This document shows, piece after piece, positions 52,804-61,824 of a stretch of 64,000 bases of DNA. The position numbers and the translations under genes are program-made. The first letter of the stretch is position 1. The number at the start of each line of letters is the position of its first letter. The DNA comes from Pseudoteredinibacter isoporae_A. GTDB lineage: Bacteria > Pseudomonadota > Gammaproteobacteria > Pseudomonadales > Cellvibrionaceae. The stretch spans positions 203,224-267,223 of the forward strand of contig NZ_BAABWJ010000006.1 of assembly GCF_040372805.1 (NCBI RefSeq), read 5' to 3'. Below the pieces are notes generated by a model. The model did not search any database. It was not told where the DNA came from and saw nothing but the letters and a program-made list of their open reading frames with translations.

Positions 52804-53618
52804 TCTGTGTTGTCCTTAAGATACGTTTCTAATGACAGCACAGGTTTTTCCCTTGCCTTACTGTAATTAATATTCGGGTAGTACTTTTTAGCCAACTCCG
52901 AGGCACTGACACCAAAGCGATATTGAATGCGCAGCCACCACATCATTAAAATCGTCCTGACGACACCCTGCTTTTGCCAGCGTCGGCTGGACGTTTCGAG
53001 TTGGCAGTTCAACCTCAGCGCCGGCTGCTGCTTTCGCAGAGCATCGCTCAAGGCAATGTCTTCCATCAGAGGAATATCGGGGTAAGCGCCCAATGTGTCA
53101 AATAAAGATTTCGACAAGCATATTCCCTGGTCTCCGGTCACACTGCCGCTGACTTTGGAGCGCCAGTTAATAGAACGTGCAATCAGGCTATAGGGGAATT
53201 CCTGGCGACATAAACCGAGTTCGCAATAGGCCCAACGGCCGTCCGAATCGAGCTGATTCAGTTCCTCAATGGGAAATTCGGTATTGAATCTCGAGTCAAG
53301 ATGTAGAAAGAGTAAGTATTTGCCCCGGGCAAATTGAGCACCGGTGTTCATTTGGCGAGCTCGCCCTGGACTCGATAACAGGCATTGATCCCATAAGGCC
53401 TTATTTGCCTGCAGACATGAATGACTGCCATCGCGGCTGTACCCGTCGACAACAATCAGTTCAGCGCCCTGCCTCCGGAGACATTGAAAATGCTGCAAAG
53501 ACGCCAACAAGTTTTCGGCTTCTTGATACACAGGAATCACCACAGACAACCGTGGTTCGACTTCGATTGTTTTTACGTTCGAATGTTGAGCCTCGTCTTG
53601 CACGCGCAAATTTTCCAT
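52800..53618 (-). CDS. Family 2 glycosyltransferase, TIGR04283-like, arsenosugar-cluster
   Basis: 272 aa from MENLRVQDE at 53618; an upstream ATG at 53759 would overlap the radical SAM gene, and its extra sequence is not glycosyltransferase-like. GT2 motifs: LSVVIPVYQEAENL, the DXD-like ELIVVDGYSRDGS and the LFLHLDSRF strand, GDQGICLSKSLFDTLGAYPDIPLMEDIALSDALRK, and RRWQKQGVVRTIL. It lies 10 bases after arsS and overlaps the next gene. Confidence 0.85.
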   Translation of the reverse strand: MENLRVQDEAQHSNVKTIEVEPRLSVVIPVYQEAENLLASLQHFQCLRRQGAELIVVDGYSRDGSHSCLQANKALWDQCLLSSPGRARQMNTGAQFARGKYLLFLHLDSRFNTEFPIEELNQLDSDGRWAYCELGLCRQEFPYSLIARSINWRSKVSGSVTGDQGICLSKSLFDTLGAYPDIPLMEDIALSDALRKQQPALRLNCQLETSSRRWQKQGVVRTILMMWWLRIQYRFGVSASELAKKYYPNINYSKAREKPVLSLETYLKDNTE

Positions 53619-53628
53619 CGTACCCGGT

Positions 53629-54615
53629 TTACAATGCGCCGCTGCAGCTGCTGCCCTGCCCCGCGGTACAACCGTAGCAATGCTCAGCAACTTTGATCGG
53701 GATGTGCCGCAAGGATTGCCCCAGAAGATCTCGTATATGCATCGGCTGATCGCTGGCAATCAACGTATCGTTCTGGCGTGAGGCGTGAATCGGCATCTCC
53801 AGCATCTGATTGAAATCGCAGTCGTATAAAAACCCCTGCCAGTCAACGCTGACCAACTGGCGACACATCACTGCCGCCAGATTGTCCTGACTGAAGTTAT
53901 CTTTTAACAACTGCACATACGATTGGAATTCGCCCTTCGCATGCAGTACGGCACCAAAACGACTGATCGGCATATTCGTGATGGTCAACAAATGATCGAA
54001 CACGATACCGTACTGCTCTTTCAATTCGCGCTTGTAATCTCGTTCCAGATCGCCTTGTGGTGGTGGCAGAAATGCGCCCCCTGGGTTGTAAACCAGACTC
54101 AAGGGCAAACCATTTCCATAACCGAGTTGATTGAGTTTTTGCAGGGCTTCAATCGACTCCTCAAAAACCCCCTTGCCGCGCTGTGCATCAACATTCTGTT
54201 CCGAATAGCACGGAAGGGAGGCACAGACTTCCACCTGGTGTTCTGCAAGAAATTCCGCCAGGTCTTCATAGCCTGGTTCGAGCAGGATCGTGAGATTACA
54301 GCGATCAATCACAGCCACATCCAAAGCCCTTGCGGCTCGAACAAGGCGGCGAAACTCTGGGTTCATCTCTGGCGCACCGCCAGTGAGATCCAGGCACTGA
54401 ATATCCCCCTTTTCCAATAGGGCGATCACCAAATCGATGGTTTCAGCCGTCATCAGTTCCGTGCGTTTGGGGCCCGCATTCACATGGCAGTGTGTACAGC
54501 TCAGGTTACACAAGTAACCGAGGTTCAACTGTAAGGTATTGAGTTCCGTACGGCGAATCGCCGGAAAGTCACTGGGCAATAATAATTCACGGGAATCTTT
54601 CAAAATCGTCCTCAT
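53629..54615 (-). CDS. arsS: ArsS, arsenosugar biosynthesis radical SAM protein
   Basis: 328 aa. Radical SAM enzyme with the 4Fe-4S motif CNLSCTHC (about residues 36-43), followed by HVNAGPKRTE and the glycine-rich DLTGGAPEMNPEFR. The C-terminal Cys-rich end CYGCTAGQGSSCSG is the ArsS signature. Some family members carry selenocysteine in this region; here every position is a normal Cys or Ser codon. ArsS acts with the arsenic methyltransferase ArsM in building arsenosugars; no arsM lies in this window. First gene of a three-gene row. Confidence 0.88.
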   Translation of the reverse strand: MRTILKDSRELLLPSDFPAIRRTELNTLQLNLGYLCNLSCTHCHVNAGPKRTELMTAETIDLVIALLEKGDIQCLDLTGGAPEMNPEFRRLVRAARALDVAVIDRCNLTILLEPGYEDLAEFLAEHQVEVCASLPCYSEQNVDAQRGKGVFEESIEALQKLNQLGYGNGLPLSLVYNPGGAFLPPPQGDLERDYKRELKEQYGIVFDHLLTITNMPISRFGAVLHAKGEFQSYVQLLKDNFSQDNLAAVMCRQLVSVDWQGFLYDCDFNQMLEMPIHASRQNDTLIASDQPMHIRDLLGQSLRHIPIKVAEHCYGCTAGQGSSCSGAL

Positions 54616-54793
54616 CTGGGCCAGGGCCTAGGGATACTTATAGAATCAGGCAGCTGCATTGTAACGCCCTTTTCCATCGTGTAGTCAGGTTTCTATTTTA
54701 TCGATCTCTATCACCTATTGTAGGCCGCGACAGCATCAAATCCTCACAGAGATTTCAATTCTGGGGATACAGTTGTTAGAATAGCCACCCGCT

Positions 54794-54868
54794 GCCCCCG
54801 TAGTTAAATGGATATAATAGGGTCCTCCTAAGACTTAGTTGTTGGTTCGATTCCAGCCGGGGGCGCCA
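54794..54868 (+). tRNA. tRNA-Arg (anticodon CCU)
   Basis: 75 nt including an encoded CCA. Acceptor stem GCCCCCG/CGGGGGC is perfect, the D-arm region TAGTTAAATGGATATAA matches E. coli argW, and the anticodon loop is CTCCTAA. The T-arm is GTTGG-TTCGATT-CCAGC. It lies between arsS and rsmE, outside any operon. Confidence 0.95.
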
Positions 54869-54915
54869 AATTCAGGCCCTTCAACCAACACACCTCGCCA
54901 GTTTAAGCCAGAACT

Positions 54916-55635
54916 ATGAACCTCGCCCTGATTCAAGATACTGATATTGTTTCCCGTTCGGGTGACGTTCTACGCGCATGCTTAAGCGGCCGCCAGCATG
55001 AGCACATTGTCAAGATTCAAAAGTTGGGCCCTGGACGGGAACTGCAAGTGGGGCTTCTCAATGGGAATATGGGTCGGGCCTTGATTTACGAGCAGGACAA
55101 CACCAGTACCCATATTGAGGTAACACTGTCCCAAGAACCGCCTCCGCCGAATCCGATCAGACTGATACTCGCTTTGCCACGCCCCCTCATGTTGAAGCGG
55201 GTTCTGCAAACCGCAACCAGCATGGGCGTTAAAGATATTCATCTGATCCACAGCAATAAGGTAGAGAAAAGTTACTGGCAATCGCCCCAGCTGGGGGATG
55301 AAGAGTTGCATGAACAGCTATTACTGGGCCTTGAACAAGGCGTCGACACACAGCTTCCGAACATTATCAAACACCCGCGCTTCCGCCCCTTTGCGGAAGA
55401 TATCCTACCGAGTCTTATCGATGGGAAAAACGCTTTTGTTGCCCACCCTTCCCCAGATGCGGATCTCGCTCAACCCACTGAGGACGAGACCTATCTCGCG
55501 ATTGGCCCCGAAGGGGGATTTACGGACTATGAAATAGAAAAGTTGCAGGCTGCGGGAATGAAAGCCCTGTCTCTGGGGCCAAGAATTCTGAGAGTAGAAA
55601 CGGCCGTGCCAGTGCTGCTCGCTAAACTCAGTTAG
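54916..55635 (+). CDS. rsmE: RsmE, 16S rRNA m3U1498 methyltransferase
   Basis: 239 aa. SPOUT-family enzyme that methylates N3 of U1498 in 16S rRNA. N-terminal PUA-like domain (1-70), then the knotted methyltransferase domain with LILALPRPLMLKRVLQTATSMGV, AIGPEGGFTDYEIEKLQ (the SAM-binding GPEGG loop) and the C-terminal knot SLGPRILRVETAVPVLLAKL. Length is standard. Confidence 0.95.
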   Translation: MNLALIQDTDIVSRSGDVLRACLSGRQHEHIVKIQKLGPGRELQVGLLNGNMGRALIYEQDNTSTHIEVTLSQEPPPPNPIRLILALPRPLMLKRVLQTATSMGVKDIHLIHSNKVEKSYWQSPQLGDEELHEQLLLGLEQGVDTQLPNIIKHPRFRPFAEDILPSLIDGKNAFVAHPSPDADLAQPTEDETYLAIGPEGGFTDYEIEKLQAAGMKALSLGPRILRVETAVPVLLAKLS

Positions 55636-55677
55636 GCCGAATACTCCGACCAACGTTCCATTCACTCTGTTCAGGTC

Positions 55678-58146
55678 TTAAGAAGAACCAGTATTCAATT
55701 CTTCGTTCTCCACCCGACTTTGGCTGTCGCCCAACAGTTTGATGAACTCTGCTTCCGGCACCGGAGGACTAATATAGAAACCTTGATACTGATGGCAGCC
55801 GTATTGACGCAATAAATCCAATTGTTCTCGGGTTTCGACGCCTTCGGCCACGACATTCAAGCCTAGCAGTCGCGCCATCGCAATAATGGTTTCAACCAAC
55901 ACGCGATCACTGCGATCTTCCGGAATATCCCTGACAAAACTCTGGTCAATTTTCAATGTTGCCACAGGCAAACGCTTGAGATAACTGATCGAAGAATAAC
56001 CGGTTCCAAAATCATCAAGCGAAAAGCTCACGCCCAACACCGACAGAGATTTCATGGTGCTAATGGTTTCTTCAACACCTTGAATAACCACCCCTTCGGT
56101 AATTTCCATACTCAGGGAACCACGGGGAATCTGAACATCCTCCAAAATCTGGCAGACATCGTCCACAAAACCCTGATGACGGAACTGGCGTGGACTGATA
56201 TTCACACTCAGGATCATATCTTTCTTCCAGAGCCCTCGATCAAACCAATCCCGCAACTTTACGCAAGCCTGTTCAATGACCCAGTTGCCCACATCAATAA
56301 TTTGCCCAGAGGTCTCCAACACTGGAATAAACACCGCCGGTGAGACCATACCGTCATTGGGATGATGCCAACGAATCAGCGCTTCTGCCCCCACAATACG
56401 ATTGGTTTCCGTGTCCACTTTGGGTTGAAAGTACAATTCAAATTGCTGGGTTTCGATGGCGCGGTGCAAATCCCCTTCCATCGTCAGCTGACGACTGACT
56501 TGGTCGGCCATGTCCTCATTGAAAAATTCAACTGCATCTCGTCCCTTGTCTTTTACCTGATACATTGCCGTATCAGCGAAACTCAGCAACTCATGAACCG
56601 AAGACTTAAAGTCGGGATACACCACTACGCCCACACTGCAGGTCACCCGCAATTCCATATCCCCATAATAAAAGGGAGCGGAAAGTTGTTGACGTATTTT
56701 CTCGGCAACTTCACCGGCTTTGATGGCCGCCGTGCCCGAATCGGTATCGAGCACCGTAAGAATAACCACAAACTCATCGCCGCCCTGACGGGCCACCAGA
56801 TCCTCCTGGCGCACGGAATCGAGTAAACGGGCTGCCATTTCCTTAAGCACGGCATCGCCCACCGGATGCCCGAGAGAATCGTTAATGTTTTTAAATTGAT
56901 CCAGATCGATAAACAGCACCGCTCCAAAATAATGATGGCGCTGGGCGCGGCGCAGTTCATGCTCCAAACGCTCGACCAGGTGCAAACGGTTGGGTAGGTT
57001 CGTGAGGGAATCGTGGTACGCCATGTGCTCCATTTTGGCCTGAGCCCGACGCTGTTCGGTAACGTCAGTGGAAACGGCCAGCGAAACCACTTCATCGTAG
57101 AAATCCAGAGGCATGATGTGGGTTTGCAAATAATGGCGCTGCCGCCCATTGATCACATAGATTTCTTCAATAACTTCCAGGCCTTTGCCGGACTCAATAA
57201 CCTTCAGATCCAAAGCCTGTACACGAGATACATCGGACAGGTAATACTCAGAGAAATCGTGAACACTGCGCCCCTGCATTTCCTCTACAGTACTGCCTAA
57301 AAACTTAGCCAAAGCATGATTGGCAAAAATATACACACCGTCGCGATTTCGCGCCCCAACCAGAACCGGCAGGCTGTCGATAATCTGGCGGACGTGTTCT
57401 TCACTTTTACGCAGAGCCAGTTCCACCGCCCGGCGCTTGGCCAAGGACAAATCCACGGCATCCAATAAACTGTTTGAGCTGTCAATGACTTGTGCCAGTT
57501 CATGCTCACCACTGAAAGTGATCGGTGTGAGACGTTTTTCGCCAGGATGGTCTGGATTGATGGATTTAATTTCGCGGGCCAACTTGGCAAGGGGTTTGGC
57601 CAGAATTTGATAAAAAACCGTAAACAGCAAAAGAATCAGAACCAGATTGCGCATAAATCCGGCGCCGGCAACCAGTCCGGACCGGCGATAGAACCCGGCC
57701 AATGCCAAGTCAACATCAACACTGAGTTCCATTTTTCCGTGGCTTTGCTTGTCAAAGACAGGAAAACGAATCAACTTCTCATAGCTTTTGCTGGGTTCAG
57801 CAATCTGGGCGGTTAACCAAAGAGTGTTACTCTGGCGTGGTGGGCGTTCCCCTTGGGCCAGGATCATCCCCATCTCATCACGGATCACGACTCGTTGCAC
57901 AAAGTCGTAACTCAAAATGCCGTTAACCACTTCGGTCGCCAATTCATGATCCAAGGTATGAATCGCTTTGGCGGTAGGCGGGCGCGACGCTTCCATGATT
58001 CGCTCAACGAGATCGTCCAGTCCTTCAGCTTCTTCTTTATAATCCAAATAGAACTGCAGCATCGCGGTTAGCAGGCCTAAGACCATTGCTAACAACACAC
58101 TGATGCGCATCATTCGAAATGAAATACTGGAGAAAAAAAATGGCAC
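55678..58146 (-). CDS. Membrane-bound PAS-GGDEF-EAL protein (c-di-GMP metabolism)
   Basis: 822 aa. Transmembrane helices at about 12-30 and 166-185 flank a periplasmic sensor segment; a HAMP-like linker follows, then PAS (about 245-370), GGDEF (about 380-545) and EAL (about 555-800). The A-site motif is ARQGGDEFVVIL, intact for diguanylate cyclase activity. EAL catalytic elements are also intact: GAEALIRW, VNISPRQF, EITEG, DDFGTGYSS, KIDQSFVRD and AEGVET. Both activities are therefore possible. The c-di-GMP link to FleQ in this window is plausible but not shown. It sits convergent with rsmE. Confidence 0.93.
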   Translation of the reverse strand: MPFFFSSISFRMMRISVLLAMVLGLLTAMLQFYLDYKEEAEGLDDLVERIMEASRPPTAKAIHTLDHELATEVVNGILSYDFVQRVVIRDEMGMILAQGERPPRQSNTLWLTAQIAEPSKSYEKLIRFPVFDKQSHGKMELSVDVDLALAGFYRRSGLVAGAGFMRNLVLILLLFTVFYQILAKPLAKLAREIKSINPDHPGEKRLTPITFSGEHELAQVIDSSNSLLDAVDLSLAKRRAVELALRKSEEHVRQIIDSLPVLVGARNRDGVYIFANHALAKFLGSTVEEMQGRSVHDFSEYYLSDVSRVQALDLKVIESGKGLEVIEEIYVINGRQRHYLQTHIMPLDFYDEVVSLAVSTDVTEQRRAQAKMEHMAYHDSLTNLPNRLHLVERLEHELRRAQRHHYFGAVLFIDLDQFKNINDSLGHPVGDAVLKEMAARLLDSVRQEDLVARQGGDEFVVILTVLDTDSGTAAIKAGEVAEKIRQQLSAPFYYGDMELRVTCSVGVVVYPDFKSSVHELLSFADTAMYQVKDKGRDAVEFFNEDMADQVSRQLTMEGDLHRAIETQQFELYFQPKVDTETNRIVGAEALIRWHHPNDGMVSPAVFIPVLETSGQIIDVGNWVIEQACVKLRDWFDRGLWKKDMILSVNISPRQFRHQGFVDDVCQILEDVQIPRGSLSMEITEGVVIQGVEETISTMKSLSVLGVSFSLDDFGTGYSSISYLKRLPVATLKIDQSFVRDIPEDRSDRVLVETIIAMARLLGLNVVAEGVETREQLDLLRQYGCHQYQGFYISPPVPEAEFIKLLGDSQSRVENEELNTGSS

Positions 58147-58316
58147 GAAAACCCTGCAAATTGTAGTACTAAGTTACCAGCTACTGACCGCCTGCTGTCG
58201 ATTGTAATTATAGGCCTATCTGACAACAAAGGGAGCTAAGCTATTCCTTACTTACTGTGTCGACTGGCAATCACAGAACATAACGCCCTTTTTGTAAAAA
58301 GAACATCCCAGAACGA

Positions 58317-58344
58317 AAAAAACCGCCCAAAATGGCGGTTTTTT
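58317..58344. terminator. Bidirectional Rho-independent terminator
   Basis: AAAAAACCGCC pairs with GGCGGTTTTTT around CAAAAT, an 11-bp stem. It serves the minus-strand ald; the T-run also exists in the plus direction. Confidence 0.9.
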
Positions 58345-58365
58345 CAGAGCTTTACGACGATTTGC

Positions 58366-59478
58366 TTACAAAGCGGCGCCTGGTTCAACAAAGTCGTAAC
58401 CCAGAACATCGGCGACAGCCTTATAGGTCACTTTACCGCGACATACGTTCAGGCCAGCCATCAAACCCGGATCACGTTCCAAGGCCTCTTTCACCCCTCG
58501 GTTCGCAATCTCCAGAGCGTATGGCAGGGTCGCATTATTCAAAGCCATGGTTGACGTACGTGCAACACCACCAGGCATGTTGGCTACACAATAGTGGACT
58601 ACGCCATCAACAACATAGGTTGGCTCTTGATGCGTGGTTGCCTTGGAAGTTTCAAAACAACCGCCCTGATCAATAGCCACGTCAACAACCACTGAACCAG
58701 TTTTCATGCGACTGATAATGTCGCGAGTCAACAATTTCGGGGCAGCAGCACCGGGAATCAATACTGCACCAATCACCAGATCCGCTTCCAGAGCGTACTC
58801 TTCGATAGCAGAACCTGTGGAGTATACGCACTTAACGTGACCTTCGTATTCGGTATCCAGCTGACGCAAACGTGGCAAGGAGCGATCCATGATAGTGACA
58901 TCAGCGCCCATGCCAACGGCCATTGCTGCAGCGTTATCTCCCACTACACCGCCACCGATGACCAGAACTTTTGCTGGAGCAACACCGGGTACACCACCAA
59001 GCAACACACCACGTCCACCCTGCGCTTTTTCTAAGTGATGAGCACCAGCCTGAACAGACATACGACCAGCGACTTCACTCATTGGCGCCAGCAGAGGCAA
59101 AGTGCCGTCCGGTGCCGTTACAGTTTCATAAGCTACACAGATCGCGCCGGATTTCACCAGCAATTCGGTTTGGCGTGGATCTGGAGCCAGGTGCAGATAA
59201 GTGTACAGAATCTGCTCTGGACGCAGCATTTCACATTCGTTTGGCTGTGGTTCTTTTACCTTAACGATCATTTCCGCCTTGGCAAAAATCTCTTCAGCCG
59301 TATCCAGAATCGTCGCACCAGCGGCGATGTATTGCTCATTGTCAAAACCGATAGAGCTACCCGCTTCGGTCTCGATGATTACTTCGTGGCCATTGTTTAT
59401 CAGCTCTTTAACAGAGGCTGGCGTCAGGCCTACACGGTACTCGTGGTTTTTAATCTCTTTAGGTACACCGATCAACAT
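58366..59478 (-). CDS. ald: Alanine dehydrogenase
   Basis: 370 aa, the standard length. NAD-dependent enzyme interconverting L-alanine and pyruvate plus ammonia. N-terminal MLIGVPKEIKNHEYRVGLTPASVKEL and the catalytic region MIVKVKEPQPNE are present. The AGAHHLEKAQGGRGVLLGGVPGV segment leads into the dinucleotide fold VLVIGGGVVGDNAA. It is divergent from an Lrp-type regulator, the usual arrangement for its control. GGAGAAG ribosome binding site. Confidence 0.96.
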   Translation of the reverse strand: MLIGVPKEIKNHEYRVGLTPASVKELINNGHEVIIETEAGSSIGFDNEQYIAAGATILDTAEEIFAKAEMIVKVKEPQPNECEMLRPEQILYTYLHLAPDPRQTELLVKSGAICVAYETVTAPDGTLPLLAPMSEVAGRMSVQAGAHHLEKAQGGRGVLLGGVPGVAPAKVLVIGGGVVGDNAAAMAVGMGADVTIMDRSLPRLRQLDTEYEGHVKCVYSTGSAIEEYALEADLVIGAVLIPGAAAPKLLTRDIISRMKTGSVVVDVAIDQGGCFETSKATTHQEPTYVVDGVVHYCVANMPGGVARTSTMALNNATLPYALEIANRGVKEALERDPGLMAGLNVCRGKVTYKAVADVLGYDFVEPGAAL

Positions 59479-59641
59479 ATCGCTTCTCCAAATTATATAG
59501 TGGCCCGCTTATGGGAATCAGGCCTGTTCAGCTCGGCCTCAATAGAGGATGCCGCCATTCTAATGCTACAAAATTAGTGTTTTCATCTGTTTTTGGGTTA
59601 TAGTCAGCGAATTCAACTACAAACTAGACGCCGAGGTTGAT

Positions 59642-60127
59642 ATGACCAAACGAAGTCGAGAACTCAACACCATCGACCGCAATATTTTGCGTGTGCTGCA
59701 GCGAAACGGGCGCTGTACCTATGCCGAACTGTCCAGGCAAGTCGGCTTGAGCGCCACACCGTGTATGGAGCGAGTCAAAAAGCTTGAAAAGGACAATGTG
59801 ATCCAGGGTTACAGCGCCATCATCAACCCGGAATACCTGGATGCGGCCCTGGTGGTCTTTGTGCAGATACGCTTATTGCGTTCCGCACAGGATATTTTTG
59901 AGGAATTCCGAAACGCAGCCGCAGCGCTTCCCGAGGTTCAAGAGTGCTATCTGGTATCTGGTAATTTCGACTATTTGATTAAAGCCCGCGTGGCCAATAT
60001 GAACGCCTACCGCAAATTCTACGGTGAAACCCTACTCACCTTGCCTGGCGTACAGGAATGCACCAGCTATGTGGTGATGGAACAGGTAAAAGAAACCCTG
60101 GAAATCCCGGTTCACTATAACCGCTAA
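59642..60127 (+). CDS. Lrp/AsnC family transcriptional regulator
   Basis: 161 aa. N-terminal winged HTH (LNTIDRNILRVLQRNGRCTYAELSRQVGLSATPCMERVKKLEKDNVIQGYSAIINP) and C-terminal RAM ligand-binding domain (about 75-150; PEVQECYLVSGNFDYLIKARVANMNAYRKFYGETLLTLPGV). It resembles Lrp closely. Divergent from ald across 163 bases, so it probably controls ald in response to alanine or leucine. GAGG ribosome binding site. It ends 2 bases from the convergent gene at 60130. Confidence 0.93.
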   Translation: MTKRSRELNTIDRNILRVLQRNGRCTYAELSRQVGLSATPCMERVKKLEKDNVIQGYSAIINPEYLDAALVVFVQIRLLRSAQDIFEEFRNAAAALPEVQECYLVSGNFDYLIKARVANMNAYRKFYGETLLTLPGVQECTSYVVMEQVKETLEIPVHYNR

Positions 60128-60129
60128 GC

Positions 60130-60540
60130 TTAAACGACCAGGCCACGCCAGTATTCGCGCCCGGTAATACCAATATCGGTACGGCGGCGACCGCCGCCAA
60201 AGCGACGTTCGGGAACAGAAAGAGTGTGACGATAGGCGCTTCGGCGATCGGGAACCTGCCGGCGCTTTTCTGCCCGCCGATCTCGGTACTCTGCACCTCT
60301 ATACACTTTTTGAACCCAGGCCACAGCGCCCAGGCAATTGAGTAGTTTCTGCAAATTCTTGGCGACGAGCAATTCACTGTGACGCTTTACGACAACGGGG
60401 GTGCCCTGAGCAAGAATGGTCAGATTATCTCCATTCAAATCGAAGCGCTTGCGAATACGCTCCAAAACCAGCTCCGATTGACGGTTTTGTGGACAGGTAT
60501 GGTGGAAAATTACCGCATATTCAAATTCGTTCGCATTCAT
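60130..60540 (-). CDS. Hypothetical protein with Arg-rich tail
   Basis: 136 aa from MNANEFEYAV at 60540; an alternative start at 60591 adds 17 residues and has an AGGA motif close upstream. I do not recognise the family. The first 85 residues look like a compact mixed alpha/beta domain (VVVKRHSELLVAKNLQKLLNCLGAVAWVQ). The rest is strongly basic and probably disordered, with repeated RR pairs (DRRAEKRRQVPDRR, PERRFGGGRRR). Not linked to any operon; convergent with lrp and facing ttcA in the same direction. Confidence 0.65.
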   Translation of the reverse strand: MNANEFEYAVIFHHTCPQNRQSELVLERIRKRFDLNGDNLTILAQGTPVVVKRHSELLVAKNLQKLLNCLGAVAWVQKVYRGAEYRDRRAEKRRQVPDRRSAYRHTLSVPERRFGGGRRRTDIGITGREYWRGLVV

Positions 60541-60652
60541 GGCTTTAGGTGATCTAGCTGGGTGAACCTTATGCCCGACCACGCCGGGCATTGATCCTAA
60601 GCTAACACAATCACTGTGAAGCGCATCACATAATGCTTACCACTGGGTAAAA

Positions 60653-61573
60653 TTAAGAAGAAGGCATTATTTCCATGACTTGGACACCTGATTCTTTTTT
60701 ATCAGATTCTTCGATTCTGGTTCCGAAAATATCGCTATCATCACGCTCCGGCCTTGGCTCACCACTGCGGTCCAGCTCTAGAGAAACGAAATCAAACAGG
60801 CCTCTATCCGCCAATTGACTGGGCGAAACTCTTTGCAATGCTGCAAAAATAGTGTCCGTACGCCCAGGCTGTTTCTGATCCCAATCTTGCAGCATCTGCT
60901 TAATAGCCTGACGCTGCAGGTTTTCTTGTGATCCGCACAGATTACAGGGGATGATAGGAAACGCTTGATGTTCGGCATAGGCCGCAATATCACTCTCACG
61001 ACAGTAGGCCAATGGGCGGATAATGATATTGCGCTTGTCGTCAGCGAGCAGTTTAGGCGGCATGGCCTTTAGACGACCACCGTAGAACATATTCAGAAAC
61101 AAGGTTTCGACAATATCGTCCTTATGATGACCAAGAGCGATTTTAGTCGCCCCGATTTCCTCTGCAAATCCGTATAAGGTTCCTCGACGCAAACGAGAAC
61201 ACAAACTGCAGGTCGTCTTGCCTTCAGGGATGACCTCTTTCACAACACTGTAGGTATCCTTTTCAATGATGTGGTACGGCACACCCACTTGGTCGAGGTA
61301 ACTAGGCAATACCTCTTCCGGGAAACCAGGCTGCTTCTGATCCATGTTTACCGCAACCAACTCGAAGTTCACTGGTGCAGTTCGTTGCAGGTTCATCAGA
61401 ATATCGAGCATCGCATAAGAATCTTTGCCTCCCGACAAGCACACCATGATTTTGTCGCCCTCTTCGATCATATTGAAATCGATGATGGCATTCCCTACAT
61501 TCCGGCGCAGGCGCTTCTGGAGTTTATTGAATTCTATACGGGCCTGGCGCCCTTCGTTTTGTGCTGTGCTCAT
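60653..61573 (-). CDS. ttcA: TtcA, tRNA 2-thiocytidine(32) synthetase
   Basis: 306 aa from MSTAQNEGRQ at 61573; the longer frame from 61642 adds 23 residues not found in the enterobacterial protein. PP-loop motif CLSGGKDSYAML, the two Cys pairs CSLCSR and CNLCGS that hold the iron-sulfur cluster, and LGHHKDDIVETLFLNMFYGG are all present. The enzyme thiolates C32 of certain tRNAs. A charged C-terminal extension ends with EIMPSS. Confidence 0.94.
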   Translation of the reverse strand: MSTAQNEGRQARIEFNKLQKRLRRNVGNAIIDFNMIEEGDKIMVCLSGGKDSYAMLDILMNLQRTAPVNFELVAVNMDQKQPGFPEEVLPSYLDQVGVPYHIIEKDTYSVVKEVIPEGKTTCSLCSRLRRGTLYGFAEEIGATKIALGHHKDDIVETLFLNMFYGGRLKAMPPKLLADDKRNIIIRPLAYCRESDIAAYAEHQAFPIIPCNLCGSQENLQRQAIKQMLQDWDQKQPGRTDTIFAALQRVSPSQLADRGLFDFVSLELDRSGEPRPERDDSDIFGTRIEESDKKESGVQVMEIMPSS

Positions 61574-61707
61574 GCTGTACTCATAGTGTTTCGAGTTCGT
61601 GCCCGACGGCGAAAAAGGCGGCATTGTACGGTGTTTGTTCAATCGACGCCATGCCCTCAGGGATTTCTACTCCATAAGATGGTCGCGAAAACAAACAGCC
61701 GAGAGGC

Positions 61708-61723
61708 CTCTGGGTACCCAGAG
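61708..61723. repeat. 16-bp perfect palindrome
   Basis: CTCTGGGTACCCAGAG reads the same on both strands, centred in the gap between ttcA and the adhesin. No T-run, so not a standard terminator; could be an operator. Confidence 0.6.
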
Positions 61724-61824
61724 ACGACCGGAGGCAATAGGGAATCCCATTCCTCCATCTGAAATGCTAGGTGATCATCAGTACCGGGCCATGCCCATAC
61801 CCTCACATAGCCCAGCTGCAGGCC

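Noticed and set aside
53629..53680. Possible selenocysteine codon near the ArsS C-terminus
   Set aside because: All codons in the Cys-rich tail are sense codons; no in-frame TGA before the normal stop.
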